From positions 3,249,515-3,313,514 of the forward strand of contig OX422204.1 in NCBI GenBank assembly GCA_949130485.1: DNA of 64,000 nucleotides. Direction: 5' to 3'. The stretch's first letter is position 1. Each line of letters opens with the position of its first letter. Below the pieces are notes generated by a model. The model saw only the letters and a list, made by a program, of their open reading frames with translations. It had not been told where the DNA came from and did not search any database. Positions 1-12,763 of the stretch are shown here, in pieces. This stretch comes from Agelas oroides (taxonomy: Eukaryota; Porifera; Demospongiae; Agelasida; Agelasidae). The position numbers were made by a program, and so were the translations under genes.

Positions 1-100
1 TGTTTGGGGTTAAGCTTGACTCTATCTCTACAACAGGTCAGTCCAAAACATCACATGTTGTACTGTTTTGAAGTTTATTGGAATATCGCTATATTCCCTC

Positions 101-335
101 CAAGAGCGCATAAGAACGGGCGGCTTGAGTAACAGCATGTATAAAATTGAAACCGATTGGAATTTGCCGCCAGTAATATAAATAGTAACACGTACTGTGC
201 AGCTGCGGGTAGACATAAGCTGGTATTGCTAAGCACGTGACCGGATGTTCTATTTTTAGTACAGTTCAACCTGACTATGGGCTTCTATTGGAGTTACATG
301 CTCTTAATCGAGCCGCCCGTTCTTATGCACTCTTG
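101..335. mobile_element. Inverted-repeat MITE with 6-bp target duplication
   Basis: The element begins CAAGAGCGCATAAGAACGGG and ends with the near reverse complement (GTTCTTATGCACTCTTG). It is flanked on both sides by TCCCTC (95-100 and 336-341). Further copies lie at 31406-31667 and 43800-44040, with pieces at about 50696-50870 and 50974-51064. There is no coding capacity. The 6-bp duplication sets it apart from the TAGCCTCG superfamily; Dada-type transposons are one known group with 6-7 bp duplications, but that assignment is only a guess. Confidence 0.82.
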
Positions 336-2494
336 TCCCTCGTACTACTGGGCCTAAACATGTACATTGTACCTGTATTTGACAAAAACCAATCATATTC
401 GTTGAAAAAACAATGAAGAGATTTTAATACACCAGATTGGAGAGGCTAATGGGATCATGCTACTGTACATGATCCACCATTAGCCTCTGTTTCATTAAAT
501 AATGTACACCAGTAGCAGGGCTTTCAGATGTGGAAGTCATGCGTGATCAAGCCTCTCACTATATGCCAGCCAAGACCAAAGATACACGCAGGTAGGTGAA
601 CAGTAACTTTCTCCACAGGCTACATCATTATACTCATAACCTTTAGATTACACCATTCCTATGCCACACCCAGATTGGGAATATGGAAAAGCAGGAAATG
701 GAAATGGAAACAAAAAAAAGCACTAATCACTGATACAAAGTTTTCTTCACCGATGCATAAGTAGTTTACTTTGTCATTACTCTTGTACTCTACTTAGCAG
801 TGGTTATGGGACTGGCTTTATGAGTCATGTGCTTTGCCTTTACTCTTGTACTGTCCTTTGTGGTTACTTATTCAGTGTGATTGACTAGCGCTCATGTGGC
901 AAGCAATGTTGCAATCTAGCCTGGTTCACGTGTGAGAGAATCTGGGCACGAGACTAGTTACAATCTGGCCATGAGAGTAATTCACTTGGTCTTGGAACGA
1001 GGCCGGTGTTTCTATTCTTGGAGCCTTGTTCCTTGACCTTCCCCCACTTCCGGTTTTGATCGTTTGCAGTACGTGAAGCAAATGATGGCTTCATACCCAG
1101 GCCCTATTTTACACAAGTGCCTGGGTACAATAGTCTCATTCCCAACCATTGCTGCCCCCAGTATTTGCCAATACAGAAATATGGGTGGCGGCAAAGGCCT
1201 GGGAATGTGGCTAGACTAGCAAAGCAAGCGATCAACAACTGGAGGCAGGAAAAGTTCTGGGTTGAAACTTTTTAAGGAGGAGGGGGGGGGGGGGGCATAA
1301 TCAGAGTGTACCAGGGTAAGGGGGTCAAGGAGGTAAGATGATGCTTTGTAGAAACCCCCGATATTTAGGGAGGGGAAGGGGGGGGGGGGGAGGGTCTGGG
1401 GAGCATGCATGCCATCCTGGTGCCTTTAATGTGTCATACTTCAACTTTGCTGGATATTTTTAGCCATTCTGTGCAGATTTGCGACATCATTATGATACTA
1501 TTTTGGTTCCTAATTGTGAACATGTTTTAGACCATTAAATTTCATACATAGATGTACCTACACTCACACTTGTTAATTTTGTCAACTGCATGAGTATATT
1601 CTGTGGCCTGTGGAGAAAGTTACTAGCAATCCATGTAGCCTCTCTTACTCTCATTCACCCTAGTCTCATTCCCAGGCCTTCTCACCTGTACTTCAGTGTA
1701 CCAAAAGCACTTTGTGCGATGCGATCGAAATACGCGACAGAATAATCTTCGATTTCTACACGGGACTGTCACATATGTAACATGTTCAGTATGCAGTGTG
1801 ACAGATAGCTGAATGCCAACCAGTAGACATGCTACAATCTATCACCTGGAAAGCATAGAATCCGAAGACTCCATCTTTCTCAAAGAAAGTATGCCATTGT
1901 GCTTAGGGGTGGTTTAGGGTCTGCGACTGAGACTACATTTACCTATACTGTAATATGAGACTGGAAAAGAGGCTACTTGGATTGATGTGCAGTTTATGAA
2001 GATTCATTAGCCAGAATCACAAGTCTACATTATTTTTTTTTTTTTTTTACTCTTCCGTTTATGTTCACAATATAACATGGAAGTAGAAGAGCAGCGAAAA
2101 TTGGGAAAGGCCTGGGAGTATTCGTCATGTGAATCGTGTCGGGTAGATGCAAGATAGACATGGGGGTAGGGACCGAACTGCAAATAGCACACAAGTTCAT
2201 CCGTTTGAGCACTCCACCACCAATAACGACTCTAGATGTTTGCATGGTCAAAGCTGCTTAACTTGGCAGGTAAGAAACTTGCTCTCAAGTGTAGTGCATA
2301 TGTATTTGGATATGGGTCCCTCCCTCCCCACCTATGCCCACCTCATGTCCACTCACATGATGAATCCTCCCAGGTCTTCCCTATTTTTTTTTTTTGTATG
2401 TCAACAACATACAAAGTATTCATTGCGTTACGGTGCTTTGGAAGTTTTAGTTAATCAGACTATAGTGGAATTGTTGTCATTTTTGTTTATTATG

Positions 2495-2745
2495 GTTTAC
2501 CTGGGATGACCCAGTTAACGAGGAAATCCCCAATAGCACTTAGGCTAATTTTAAGTGGTTCCCCGGGACCGACGGCTTAACGTCCCCTCCAAAGGACGCG
2601 AAGGAAAACCTACTCAATTTTTGAGGTAGGGCTGAGTGCACCCAGAAGAGAAATAAATCTCTGCTGCAAGTGGGACTGGAACCCTGGACCTTTCGATCCA
2701 CAGTCCAGTGCTTTAACCAATAGGCCACCAGCAACCCCCATACGA
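2495..2745 (-). mobile_element. tRNA-derived SINE
   Basis: Read on the minus strand, the head looks like a tRNA, with an A-box-like TGGCCTATTGGTTAAAGCA and a B-box-like GGTTCCAGTCC. It is followed by a non-tRNA body containing GACGTTAAGCCGTCGGTCC and a tail ending near GGGTCATCCCAGGTAAA. This composite of tRNA head, unrelated body and short tail marks a SINE rather than a tRNA gene. Both boundaries are approximate. Confidence 0.7.
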
Positions 2746-3277
2746 GTAGTGCATGCACTGCCTTCTTGGAAGGCAAACCAGCAGTTTTCAATGGGATTTT
2801 TGTGCTAGTGTCTCGAACTTGCTTCTCTAGCAATGCTCCTACAAGTAACATTAATTCCTTTTACGGGTATGTTGAATGTCCACACTAGCCCTCTGCATAG
2901 TTTAAAGTTGAAACTAAATGTATGTTCCGAAACAAGCCTGTGGAATAGCCTCAGCCTCGCCATAATTACATTTCGTATATGCTTCAATTGCTTGCCTTCC
3001 AACATGGTGGCACATATACGGAAATATGCGGAAAGTGTGGCAGTGATGACATCAGACGCAATTCCTCCAAAATTATTTGGTGAACTGGAGACTGTAACGA
3101 AGGAATCCTGAACTGTACCTTTTTTACTTTAATAACTATAACTGTTAAACTAAAGCAAAGTAATTTTCAGAACACTACGTACAACTAAACTAAAAGCATA
3201 AGTTCCTTACCAAAAACAACACTAGTCCACTGCATGCATTTTAATGTCCATAATTCTTTCCATGTACTTTTTGCTAG

Positions 3278-6200
3278 CCGGTATCAGTGGGTGATCTAGT
3301 TGTGAAGAGGCTAGAGGCAACACGCACACTGCAAGAGAATCCAGCAGACTTCATAGCTCTGCAGACACTGGCCTACATTGAAGAAAAGGTGAGTCTTACC
3401 GGTATACCTATAGCTCTTATCAAGTCTTTTCCTCCAATTTGAGTAGACATCGTGTTCATACATTTGGCTGAAATGCGTCCTATGCAGTGGGTGACGTTTC
3501 ATAACATCTAGACCTGGCTTTTAATGGAGATGTGGTTCATTGATTGGTCATACATTATTACTCACACATAACTGCTGGGCATGAGTTTTAATTGAGAGTG
3601 ATTGCCCTGCTTGAGGACAAGCTGATTTTGAGAGGTTTCAGAGAGAATCCTGCAGGTCGGTCGTAACTACTAAGCTTTGTAAGATGGTTAGGACAGCTTC
3701 CTCTCAAGTTGTCTTGTGCAGTAACCACTGCATGTCTCTCTGCAATCAAGGTAAGAACACTGAGGTTATTTTTCTTTGTAGTGCTGGGGTTTTTACATTC
3801 AACATTGCATATCAAAAAATCCTCTTTTTTTTTTGTTTAGGCCCAAGTATGGGCAGAGTCTCACAAGAAGCTAGGTCAGTTCACAGGCCAGCGGGCACTC
3901 ACTGCTCTTTCTAAAGTGGAGCACAACACTGGAATACAGGCATGGGCAAAGAAGGTGAGATGCTATGAGAGCCAATAACATTTTTACTTTATAATCGCCT
4001 CATTCCCAGGCTCTCCTCTCTCCTTAGTGATGAGAAGCTGGGAATGAAGCTACTTCACATAGGCGTAAGAACCAGGGGACTAGGGGGGCCATTGCCCCTC
4101 CCCCCCAATTCTAGCACTGGAAGGGCTCTAGGGGGACATGCCCCCCTAGCTGCTGCATGCTTACACACACAACATTACTCAGCCCCCCCATCTGAAGTAT
4201 CTTCCCCTGCCACTGCTTAACTGTACTCTTTCACCAGTAGCATGCAGAAGTTGATGTGACCCCACTGTATATACAGTAAAACCTCTCTTATCCGGGCAGC
4301 ATGGGACCAGGGGGTGCCCATAACTTAGAAATGTCTGTAACTAAGAAACATGTATACAAATAGGAATGTGGCCTTCCTTTATGATATTTTAATGACATAC
4401 ATGTATGTTGGGTACATGACTATATACAAAAGTCACCAAAAAGTTTTCTGAATGAAAACAACCGCATGTAGGGATGGAACCCTCAAAAACCAACCAAACT
4501 AGATGGGAATGACACCACAACAATTTCACACCATCCCTACAGCTTGTGCCATTTTGCCAACTATGCTTTGTGTTTGTTAGTTGTGTGCATAGGAGGGTTG
4601 TGGAAAGCAGTGGGGTGTGTAGTGCTGGGTGTGGAGTGCATGTTTGATGTGTTTGATGTGCATGGGGAGTGAGTTATGTTGTGGGTGGCTGCAATGTAGT
4701 TGCTCTGCTGAGCATGGCAGATATGGTCCATCTTGAATGCAGAAACTGTGGAGTGCATGAGCTGGGTCTGTATGGTATGTTGGAGTAAGTTATGTTGTGA
4801 AATTTTATTGCTGCTGAACATGGCAGATATGGATTGTCTTTTATGTAGAAGGCTGTGGAGTGAGCAGTGCTGAGTACAGTGTTCATTTAGTGGGTGTGAA
4901 TAGGCAAAGTGCAGACACCAGCAGTGATGAGAGTGAATCATGCACATCCTCTCTCTATGTTTTGTGTTATACTATATACCTGACTTTGGCTGTTGCCGTC
5001 CAAAGTTCATCTTTCACGGTAAGCTAGATCTAAACACATGCTCAGTTGAGCTTCCAGGGGGCGTACTTGCTATGAATAATCTTATTCTAGCAAAATGGCA
5101 TATAGCACTAAGCATTAACATCAGAGTGCTTGAGAATCACTGAAGAATAGTTGGAGTTCTACAATTTATTGTGATAGAGGCAGAGTCAAAGAGGTGTAGT
5201 GAGTGCAATACCCGGTGATTTATGCTGTTTTTTCACATTTGAATTCATTGTAATAGCTTCAGCCATTATCGTGCTAGCCTGGCTTAGAGTGAGAGAAGAA
5301 GAAAGAAAGAAAGAAAGAAAGTCAGAAGATAGACGATTTGCCCGTTTTAGCGACTTGCCGGTGTGGTACTTCAGCGATGCTCTTCAGCAAAGTTAACGGT
5401 CCCGTTGCTCATGAAAGCACTCGATAATGCCTGATCTGGCTCATGGAGGCCTTTGACTAATCTAACGTACACATTTCAAGCGTGTCATTTGTGCACATTT
5501 AATGTGGCCACCATTTTTTTCGGGGTCATTCCTACATATGGCGTACTACCGTATGCCATGATAATAAAAATGACCAGGTAACACAAGTAAAAAAGAAATA
5601 GTGTCCCAAACCCAGTAGTACTACAGAGCTTTGCAGGATGCTTGTCTAGTGGTATTGACATACCGTATAGCGGGAAGTTTTCGCTGGGTGCAAATTTTCG
5701 CAATTTTCGCGGACAGACCTGCTTCCGCGAAAATAAAAACCGCGAAGAAATGAACTAAGATGGAAATTGATGACGTCATTATGTGCGTATGTCAAGTACC
5801 CATGTGAACGAGATGGTTCTCTACAATCTGTCTGCCCTCTAAATGGTTGCTGTAAAGAATAATCAGCCTCCTACTGTACAAAATACCAACAAACCTGAAA
5901 GAGACGGTCCGAAGATGTCGCATCAACCGGTAGGGGTGTGGTCAGAGCATCCCGCGTTCCGCGAAAATAAAAACCGCGAAAATTTCTTCTGAAGAGTCAG
6001 GACGTTTTTCTGTGAAAATTTGCACCAGCGAAAATTTACCGCTATACGGTACTCAATTTGTGATTTGCAGCAAAGTTGCCTTGGCTGAGACTAATTACAC
6101 AAAGTCAGTTCATGTACTAATATGACAAACCACTAATTGGGAATGTCAACACCTATTGCTAGCAGTCACTGGACAAAGAAGTTCTGTAGCAAAAAGTAGA

Positions 6201-9200
6201 CACTGCATCCTTCAAGAAGCCAGAAGGGGGTGAAGCCACTGGGTGCAGACTGTGTAAACACTGTCCTTGCCTACTATCAACTCCCAACTTCCCACAAGAT
6301 CAACTTCCCACAAGATCAACTTCCACAAGATCAACTTCCCATGAGGTCAACTTCCCATGAGGTCAACTCCCACTTCCCACAAGATCAACTTCCCATGAGG
6401 TCAACTTCCCATGAGGTCAACTTCCCATGAGGTCAACTTCTCATGAGGTCAACTTCCCCGTGAGGTCTACTCCAATAAAAGTTTTTATTGTGATAGAGGC
6501 AGAGTCAAAGAGGTGTGGCACTTCAAAACACCAATTGGTAACTACTGTCATATCTGAATTATTTAAAGTCTAAGTCCTATCAAAAGCAACATAGCCTATG
6601 TTCATGTCCTGTTGGTAGACTGTCTGAACAATGTGTTCACCTAGTGAAGGGATGATCTCACCAGATTGAAGCTGGAGCAATGCAGCCTCCTTGGTGTGTG
6701 CTCAAAGAGATGCAAGGTTGAGCACACTATTTTAAAGACTTTTGAATGGAGAGTGTAGCCTAGTTGATCACTTACCAGCAGATGGACACCAAACTGAACT
6801 TCGGGGAGAATACTTTTTATTAAAGTCTGCATTTTAGTATACACGTGTTTAATAAGCCTGTATATTACATTGAGTTGATCTCGTTGGGAAGTTGATCTGG
6901 TAGGAGTAGACCTCATGGGAAGTTGAACTGGTAGGAGTTGACCATCGATCTGGTGGGAGTTGATCTCATGGGAGTTGATTTCATGGGAGTCGATCTCGTG
7001 GGAGGACACCGTGGTTGCATGCTGACTACGACCAGCATGAGCAGCTGACCAGGAACAGGAAATTAATTTGTATTGCCAAAGATACTGCTCCGTAGAAGGA
7101 GGTGCCCATTAGTTAGAGGTCCCGTTAGAGGTCTGAGGTTTTAGTGTACTTGGTCTGTGGATTGAGCTACATACCAATAAGGCATTGGAGAGGGGTGCAG
7201 TTCAACAAACCGCACTTGATTAGACTTGGCAGATAGTAAATGTCATGGCAGGAATTTGATACTTTTCTAATGAAATTATCCTAGAAAACTGAAGCATGTT
7301 ATACTTATAAATCTCCATGTTATACTTATAAATCTCCATGTTATACTTATAAAATCTCCTCAATCTTTTGTTTGAGCTCACTGAAACTGGGAGTAGCTGT
7401 TATATAAGGTTGTTTTTATCGAATATTTTTTGCTGGCATAAACTTTTTATAAATCCACAGAAAATGTTCCATGGTCTTCCTCCGGTGATGAGTGGGTTTG
7501 GAATGAAGATGTTGAAGAAGATGGGCTGGCAGGAGGGTCAGCCCCTGGGAAAGATGGGAGAGGGATATTTGGAACCTATTGCCATGGATGTCAAGGTGGA
7601 TCGCAGTGGTGAGCTTCACTCTTGTTTGGTCTGTTTTTGTATACCATAAGGCAAGGCATAAGACAAGCTATGGAACAAGCTATAAGACAAGCTATAGAGC
7701 AAGCTATAAGACAAGCTATAGGGCAAGCCATAAGACAAGCTATAGGGCAAGCCACAAGGCGCAAGCCATAATACACAAGCTGTAAAGCATGCTAAAGCAA
7801 GTACCATACTCGACAGGACACTTCTCTACCCCACAATGCTGAAGTATGCAAACTAAGTGACTGGAGTGTCAAGGAGGAAATGATTTCCATACAACTGATT
7901 CTCTGACTGTGGCATGCCTATAACAATGACACACATATCTATCCACTTGTGCATGTTGTTATTTTCATTCACTTTTAGGTTTGTCAACCGAGATGGATAA
8001 GCAGCCTCCAGTAGTATCAGCTACTGCATTGCAGTCTACGAATGGCAAAAGTTCACATCTAGTCCATGGTATGTAGCTGATGGCCCTTGACTCCCAAAGG
8101 GCCTGGTAGGCAAATGTATACCTTGGAAAACTATACTGTTGAATGCAGATTATCAAGTCTGGGGCAAGCCTGCATGAGTGCATGTGCCAAACATGAACCA
8201 TTCTTCCCAGATGGTCTACTCTGGTTGAAGAAGCTACGTACTTAGCTAACACTGAAGCTAGAGGGGCTGCTTTACTGCCTTCTGCCCACTCCTTAGCCAA
8301 CAGCGGTTCTCGCTAAGCCAAAGGGCACTGTGCCCTTTGGGGGCTATAATATGTCATTTGGGTCTGCCCCAAAACCAACGATGTGCCCTCTGGGTCCACC
8401 CCAAAACACAGCCACTTGAACTATTTGAACTTAGTGTTAGTGAACATTTAACTTGCTTTGTTGACAGTGGTACACATACAAGTATTTGGTTGGGGCGAGC
8501 CTGAGCCAGCCCCACACTAGCATGACTGCATTGAGCATGTGTGTGTGTATCTATCTATGCTTGCTTGTTTGTTTGGACCGACCGCTTACCGTACATTTCA
8601 AACGAGCCCATTAACTGGCTGCATAGACAAACTAACAATGCAAACGCTGTACTGTTCTAGCCTCGTACCCAGGCCAATGAATAACCTAGGTATGAGGCTA
8701 GTCAGGTAGTTATTGTAGTCTATCATGTAGTGCATGGATAGTAGGACAAGGATTGGAAACTCAATCAACACCTTCTTTGTATTTGTGCTATTCTATATAG
8801 TGCCTATGGTTAGCCATGTGGGCTTTTAGCACCCCTCGTGTCAAATAGGTGTCCAACTACTGGTCAACTCTCTGATAGATACACACTGAACTCTCTGCTG
8901 CCTACAAAAACACAGGTATATGCCTACCATCATGTACAGATGGTATTTCTACCATGCTACATTGACCAGGCTAGTCCTAGCCCGAATGGGAAGTGACAAT
9001 TAGGCATTAATGGAAGTTTCCAATCCCTGTCCAACAACTCTACTGTCTACGCTTAGTGTCTCCCCAAATTGACAAGAGTGGCAAGGCTCTGCTTTGCATG
9101 CGAGGCTTTCTGCATGCATGTACCCTAGTTAGAGTAGTAGACCTGCTACTGGGAATTATGGGATTTTAGTTACCTCATCACATCAAACGGACACTGCAAA

Positions 9201-10579
9201 AACACTTGGGTTACTTCAACCACAATTTTAGGTTGTCTCAGTGTGACCAAGGAATGCTATCAAATAGGTTTTCTTGAAAGTTCAATGAGGAGCTTCTTCT
9301 TTAGTTACCTTGCTAGTCTCTCTGTTCAGAAGACCTATTTGGCTACATTCCTGGCATTTCTACCACAACCATGCAACCAAGGAACTCTCCAGGGGCAGAT
9401 GATTGTGTAAGATCAAAGAAACAACAAATCTCAACTTATTTATAGGCTTTCTGAAAGGAGATACTCATTTAACAAAAGAGGGAAGTTTCTCAACTACACT
9501 CTGATTCAAATTGTAAGCACTCCTTGAACTTGACATGTCATGCACACAAAAGGAATGCAACTGAGGTGACCAAAATGTGGTTGAAGTAACCTAAACCTTT
9601 TTACAGTGATATATATACGGTGGTCTAAGAGATATATATAGCTAGCTAGTGCTGTGTGCATGCATATTTAGCACTGAATTGTTTGTGATTGTAGGGAAAC
9701 ATCCTGTGTCTGCCCTGCAAGAGATTTGTGCTAAGAAACACTGGGATCCTCCTCATTATGAGCTCCTGGAATTGGGAGGCCCTGCTCATAAAAAGAATTT
9801 TCTGTACAAGGTGGGTGATGTACATTGCATAAACCTACATTATTGAGTCAAATCATTCAATAAACATTAGTTATTACATATGTAGAAATGTTGAGGCCAT
9901 CTTAGTGATGTACAGTGGAACCTTCCTTAACGGACACCTCCCAGTATAGCGGCCACCTCACTTGCACGGCCACTTGATGCAGTCCCAATTGAAGCCCCAT
10001 TAAATACAATACTTTAAAAAAGCTCCCAAATGCTGACACTTCGCTATTCCATAAAGCAGGCAGATTTTTCAGTCCCACTAGTACCTGGACTGTACAAACT
10101 TTACTCGATAATGCAGACGCTCACTTGCCTCTCATGCAAGATTGTCCACCACTGCTGGTTGATTGAACAACTGGACATTATAATAGCCCTGGTACACATA
10201 ATACTAGCTTATGGTTAGTCTTTCTCGCCAGCGTACGGCAAGGGAACGTGCCTTCGTAGCACTCAACACCACAACTACGTGTTGCCACACCTACCGAAAA
10301 TATACTGGAAAGCTTCCAAAGTAGGAACACCTCTTTACTCAGGACACTTTAGATGTCACCAATGGTGTCCACGTTATAGAGGTTCCACTGTATACATTAA
10401 TTCCCACTGACGCATAGACGATAACTTCCATTTGTCAACAGGTATCTGTTCCACTGGGCACATTTCAGCCGGCTGTTGCCAGTCCTAGTAAGAAGCAGGC
10501 CAAGGCTCAAGCTGCCACTGCATGTTTACAAGGACTGGGTTTCTTTGGTGACTCTGCTGTAACCTACACTGCTTCATAG
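3278..10579 (+). CDS. SON: SON-like RNA-binding protein, 3' six exons (5' part missing)
   Basis: In other animals SON is a nuclear-speckle protein that helps splice weak introns. Exons: 3278-3388, 3841-3954, 7461-7608, 7979-8068, 9695-9810, 10442-10579. All introns are GT-AG, phases agree, and the exons sum to 717 bases (238 residues and a TAG stop). Residues 1-75 match the conserved stretch before the G-patch, with AQVWAESHKKLGQFTG and an AWAKK end. A G-patch follows at about 83-124 (GFGMKMLKKMGWQEGQPLGK). A double-stranded RNA-binding domain spans about 156-225, starting GKHPVSALQEICAKK and ending in a lysine- and alanine-rich helix (SPSKKQAKAQAATACLQGLG). G-patch followed by a C-terminal dsRBD is the SON order. 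The first exon opens at an acceptor (TTTTTGCTAG), so the gene starts further left. Intron 2 (3.5 kb) carries several mobile elements. Family assignment is strong; the upstream extent is unknown. Confidence 0.93.
5663..6049. mobile_element. Mariner-type MITE in SON intron 2
   Basis: Terminal inverted repeats CCGTATAGCGG and CCGCTATACGG are flanked by TA on both sides, and the arms continue as a long inverted repeat containing TTTTCGC-rich blocks. No transposase is present. The TA target points to the Tc1/mariner group. An isolated half of a related terminus lies near 61985-62010. Confidence 0.78.
6281..7008. repeat. Foldback-like structure: minisatellite arms in opposite orientation
   Basis: At about 6281-6470 a roughly 15-bp unit with a CAAGATCAACTTCCCA or CATGAGGTCAACTTCC core repeats on the plus strand. 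At about 6875-7008 the reverse complement of the same unit repeats (ATGGGAAGTTGA and TGGGAGTTGATCTCATG variants). Unique DNA of about 400 bp lies between. Arms made of subrepeats in opposite orientation resemble Foldback-class transposons. The structure is wholly inside SON intron 2. Confidence 0.7.
7650..7800. repeat. Short tandem repeat in SON intron 3
   Basis: Imperfect repeats of a unit of about 9 bp (AAGACAAGCTATA and GGGCAAGCCATA variants) fill much of intron 3. They leave long open frames on both strands that are products of the repeat and not genes. Confidence 0.8.
9192..9608. mobile_element. CACTG-family MITE in SON intron 4
   Basis: It starts CACTGCAAAAACACTTGGG and ends as the near reverse complement, CCTAAACCTTTTTACAGTG. 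The interior closely resembles the copy at 26998-27433, sharing the CCAAGGAACTCTCCAGGGGC block, and the large interrupted copy at 18919-21696. No open frame of note is present. A target duplication could not be fixed. Confidence 0.75.
9913..10390. mobile_element. Mariner-type MITE in SON intron 5
   Basis: Termini CAGTGGAACCT and AGGTTCCACTG are flanked by TA on each side, the typical signature of a Tc1/mariner-derived MITE. It fills most of the 631-bp intron between the last two SON exons. A fragment with a similar end (TACAGTAAAACCTCTC) occurs near 4272. Confidence 0.82.
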
Positions 10580-10828
10580 CCTAGCTGTATTACATAAAGT
10601 TTGTATGTCATCAAACCATAGGTGTATGGGTTAAAAGTGGATTGTCCTTTATACACCCAGACATGCACTACTGCACATGTAGAACATCTGTTTTTACAAA
10701 GATAGGGAGGAGAACACCTGGAAATGGTTGTTGCCAACCAGAGTGTAGAACAAATAACTGCAAGAATTAATGCATGGTGGCTACACAAGTAGGAGCATTT
10801 TATACCAAGAGTTGGGCTTGTGTGTTCA

Positions 10829-10834
10829 ATTAAA
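10829..10834 (+). promoter_or_regulatory. Probable poly(A) signal of SON-like gene
   Basis: ATTAAA lies about 250 bases after the SON stop codon and is the first good polyadenylation hexamer seen downstream. Assignment rests on position only. Confidence 0.45.
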
Positions 10835-12635
10835 ACATTTTGGTTATATTTTGATCATTGCATGCCTGTTGTGTATGTGACACATCATAAGTTCAAGGGA
10901 TGCTTACAATTTGAATCAATTTAGGATATTCAAAGACTTGCAGGTGGCTGTACTTTTGTTTTTGCCTAGCAGCATTCTTAGCCATAAACGCCATCCTATA
11001 GATTACTACAACCATAGCTTGGTCAACTCAGTTGTATTCCTGATGTGTGCTGACACACAAAGTTTAAGAAGTCCTTACAATTTGAATCAGAGTGTGGTTG
11101 ATCCCTTTTTTAAATTTAGGATCTTCTTGCAGAAAGCCTATAAATCAACATTTCTGGTGAGGTTGGTGTTTCTTAGTCTATCAAGCCAGCCCATCTCTCA
11201 CCCTCCAGAAAAGTGAGAGAGGGTCTAGCAGATGGTATTGGGGCGAGCGCAGCGAGCCCCACACTTGTGGTGAAAATGGAAAATTGTATATATATATATA
11301 TATATGTTTGTCCCTTTCGGATCCTCACCATTTTCAAGTCCCTGTTACGTTGGTTCCCACTGTTCAGCCTTTCTGTCCTGCTAGTCTTGTCTCTTGAGCA
11401 ACAGTATGAACCAACATGCAATATGGAAATATTGTATCGTGCACAAATGGGGCAGGATGTATATATACGGAATACACACGTACCAAAGGCACGACTAGCA
11501 AGATGGAGACTGCATGATTATTAACACGGGAGACTGATTATTAACGTGCTGCGTGACACTGCCGCCAACGGAGAGTGCTCAGTGTATTAAAAGACAGAGC
11601 GATTAGCTTGTGAGGACCCGAACCAGAGCTAGGTCTGCGGGACTCGACCAAATAAGTTATCCCTCGTGAGCAACAGCTACAGAAGAGCTTCTAAAACCCC
11701 CATACCACAACTCCAGTAATTGTGCTCTGGAAAAGGGCTGACAATATAGTCTACACCACCCTGACTCCATACCCCATAGGCGAGAGAATTCTGATTCCAC
11801 AGCTGTATGTGCTCAGCAAATATCCATGCACTATAGACCTTGACTTGAGGAGACAGTGCCAAGATGCGGAGACACAGGAAACCAACGGAATATATTTGTT
11901 CGTACAAAGATGTTGAACCCTCATCCTTAACTTGTGTGACAGATTAGAACCTCGACTGATGTATTTACTGATGATTTACTGTTTCATGTGTTAACTTTAG
12001 TAGAGCCCAGACTCCTGTCTAGACATTACTCATGCTAATCTAGGGGTGTGATTTTGGTGATATATATACACGCTATCTCTTTGCTATAATCAGAGTTACT
12101 GTGAGCTGTCTTGAACCGTTAAGTGTGGTATTGCTATCGCCTTTGGCTAGCTAGTGCGCTCAACTGGAGCAGAGCGGGCGTTACACTTGCAACTCTTCAA
12201 GCCGCCTCCAAATGCTTCGAGACCTTGTTGCCTGCAGCAGTAGCTACCATTCACAGTAATGACACAGAGATTAGCACATACCCAAGTTATATTGTTCCAC
12301 AAACACCGGCATACATTTGATATCCTACAGAGCCTCTTCCCCAGGCATTCTCCGCCTGTAGTTTACAGGCTACAGTTGGAGGTGGGGAAGACCTGGGAAT
12401 GAGACTATTGTTATGTGAGATGTATGCAAGTGGGAAAAGGTAGTGCTAATGCACCATACAACTCTCTCCCCCTATATAGTTAGTATTCATAGTTCACAGC
12501 TTGTTTAATCTGCAGCCCTAAAACTGCACCAGTATTAGTCTTGCATACTGAAGCCAAGGTGTTGCTACTGTCTCAAAATGGAACAGTAGGATCCGATTGG
12601 TCAGCATCTCATGCATAATAAGTATAGGATAGAGC

Positions 12636-12763
12636 TCTCTCATGAGGGCTTTAACCCACTTAAACACCCCATAGGAACCGGGCAGTGTTAATTGGTCGAG
12701 GGCGCCCCCCCCACCCCAAGGCTTCCCAAGGGTGTTTAAGTGGGTTAAAGCCCTCATGAGAGG
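12636..12763. repeat. Inverted repeat, about 34-bp arms
   Basis: Left arm CTCTCATGAGGGCTTTAACC continuing to ACACCCC is matched by the right arm ending GGTTAAAGCCCTCATGAGAG. About 55 bp lie between, including a run of C. A third, single arm-like block (CATGAGGGCTTTAACCTACT) lies near 12840. It is probably a small DNA-transposon derivative. Confidence 0.7.

Larger units (their letters stand above)
1..3277. other. No gene recognised; repeats and possible upstream part of SON-like gene
   Basis: I see no coding exon that I can support here. The stretch holds one delimited inverted-repeat element (101-335), a tRNA-derived SINE (about 2495-2745), G-rich runs near 1279-1295 and 1380-1391, and decayed arms of the TAGCCTCG element superfamily around 1000-1200 and 2020-2400. 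Earlier exons of the SON-like gene should lie here or beyond the left edge, because the first exon found opens at a splice acceptor. None could be told apart from background. Confidence 0.6.

Noticed and set aside
2147-2509. 120-residue plus frame as an upstream SON exon
   Set aside because: It overlaps inverted arms of a decayed MITE and shows no SON-like residues.
4561-4947. His/Ser-rich 128-residue minus frame
   Set aside because: It derives from low-complexity TGTGGAGTG-type repeats, with no domain and no splice context.
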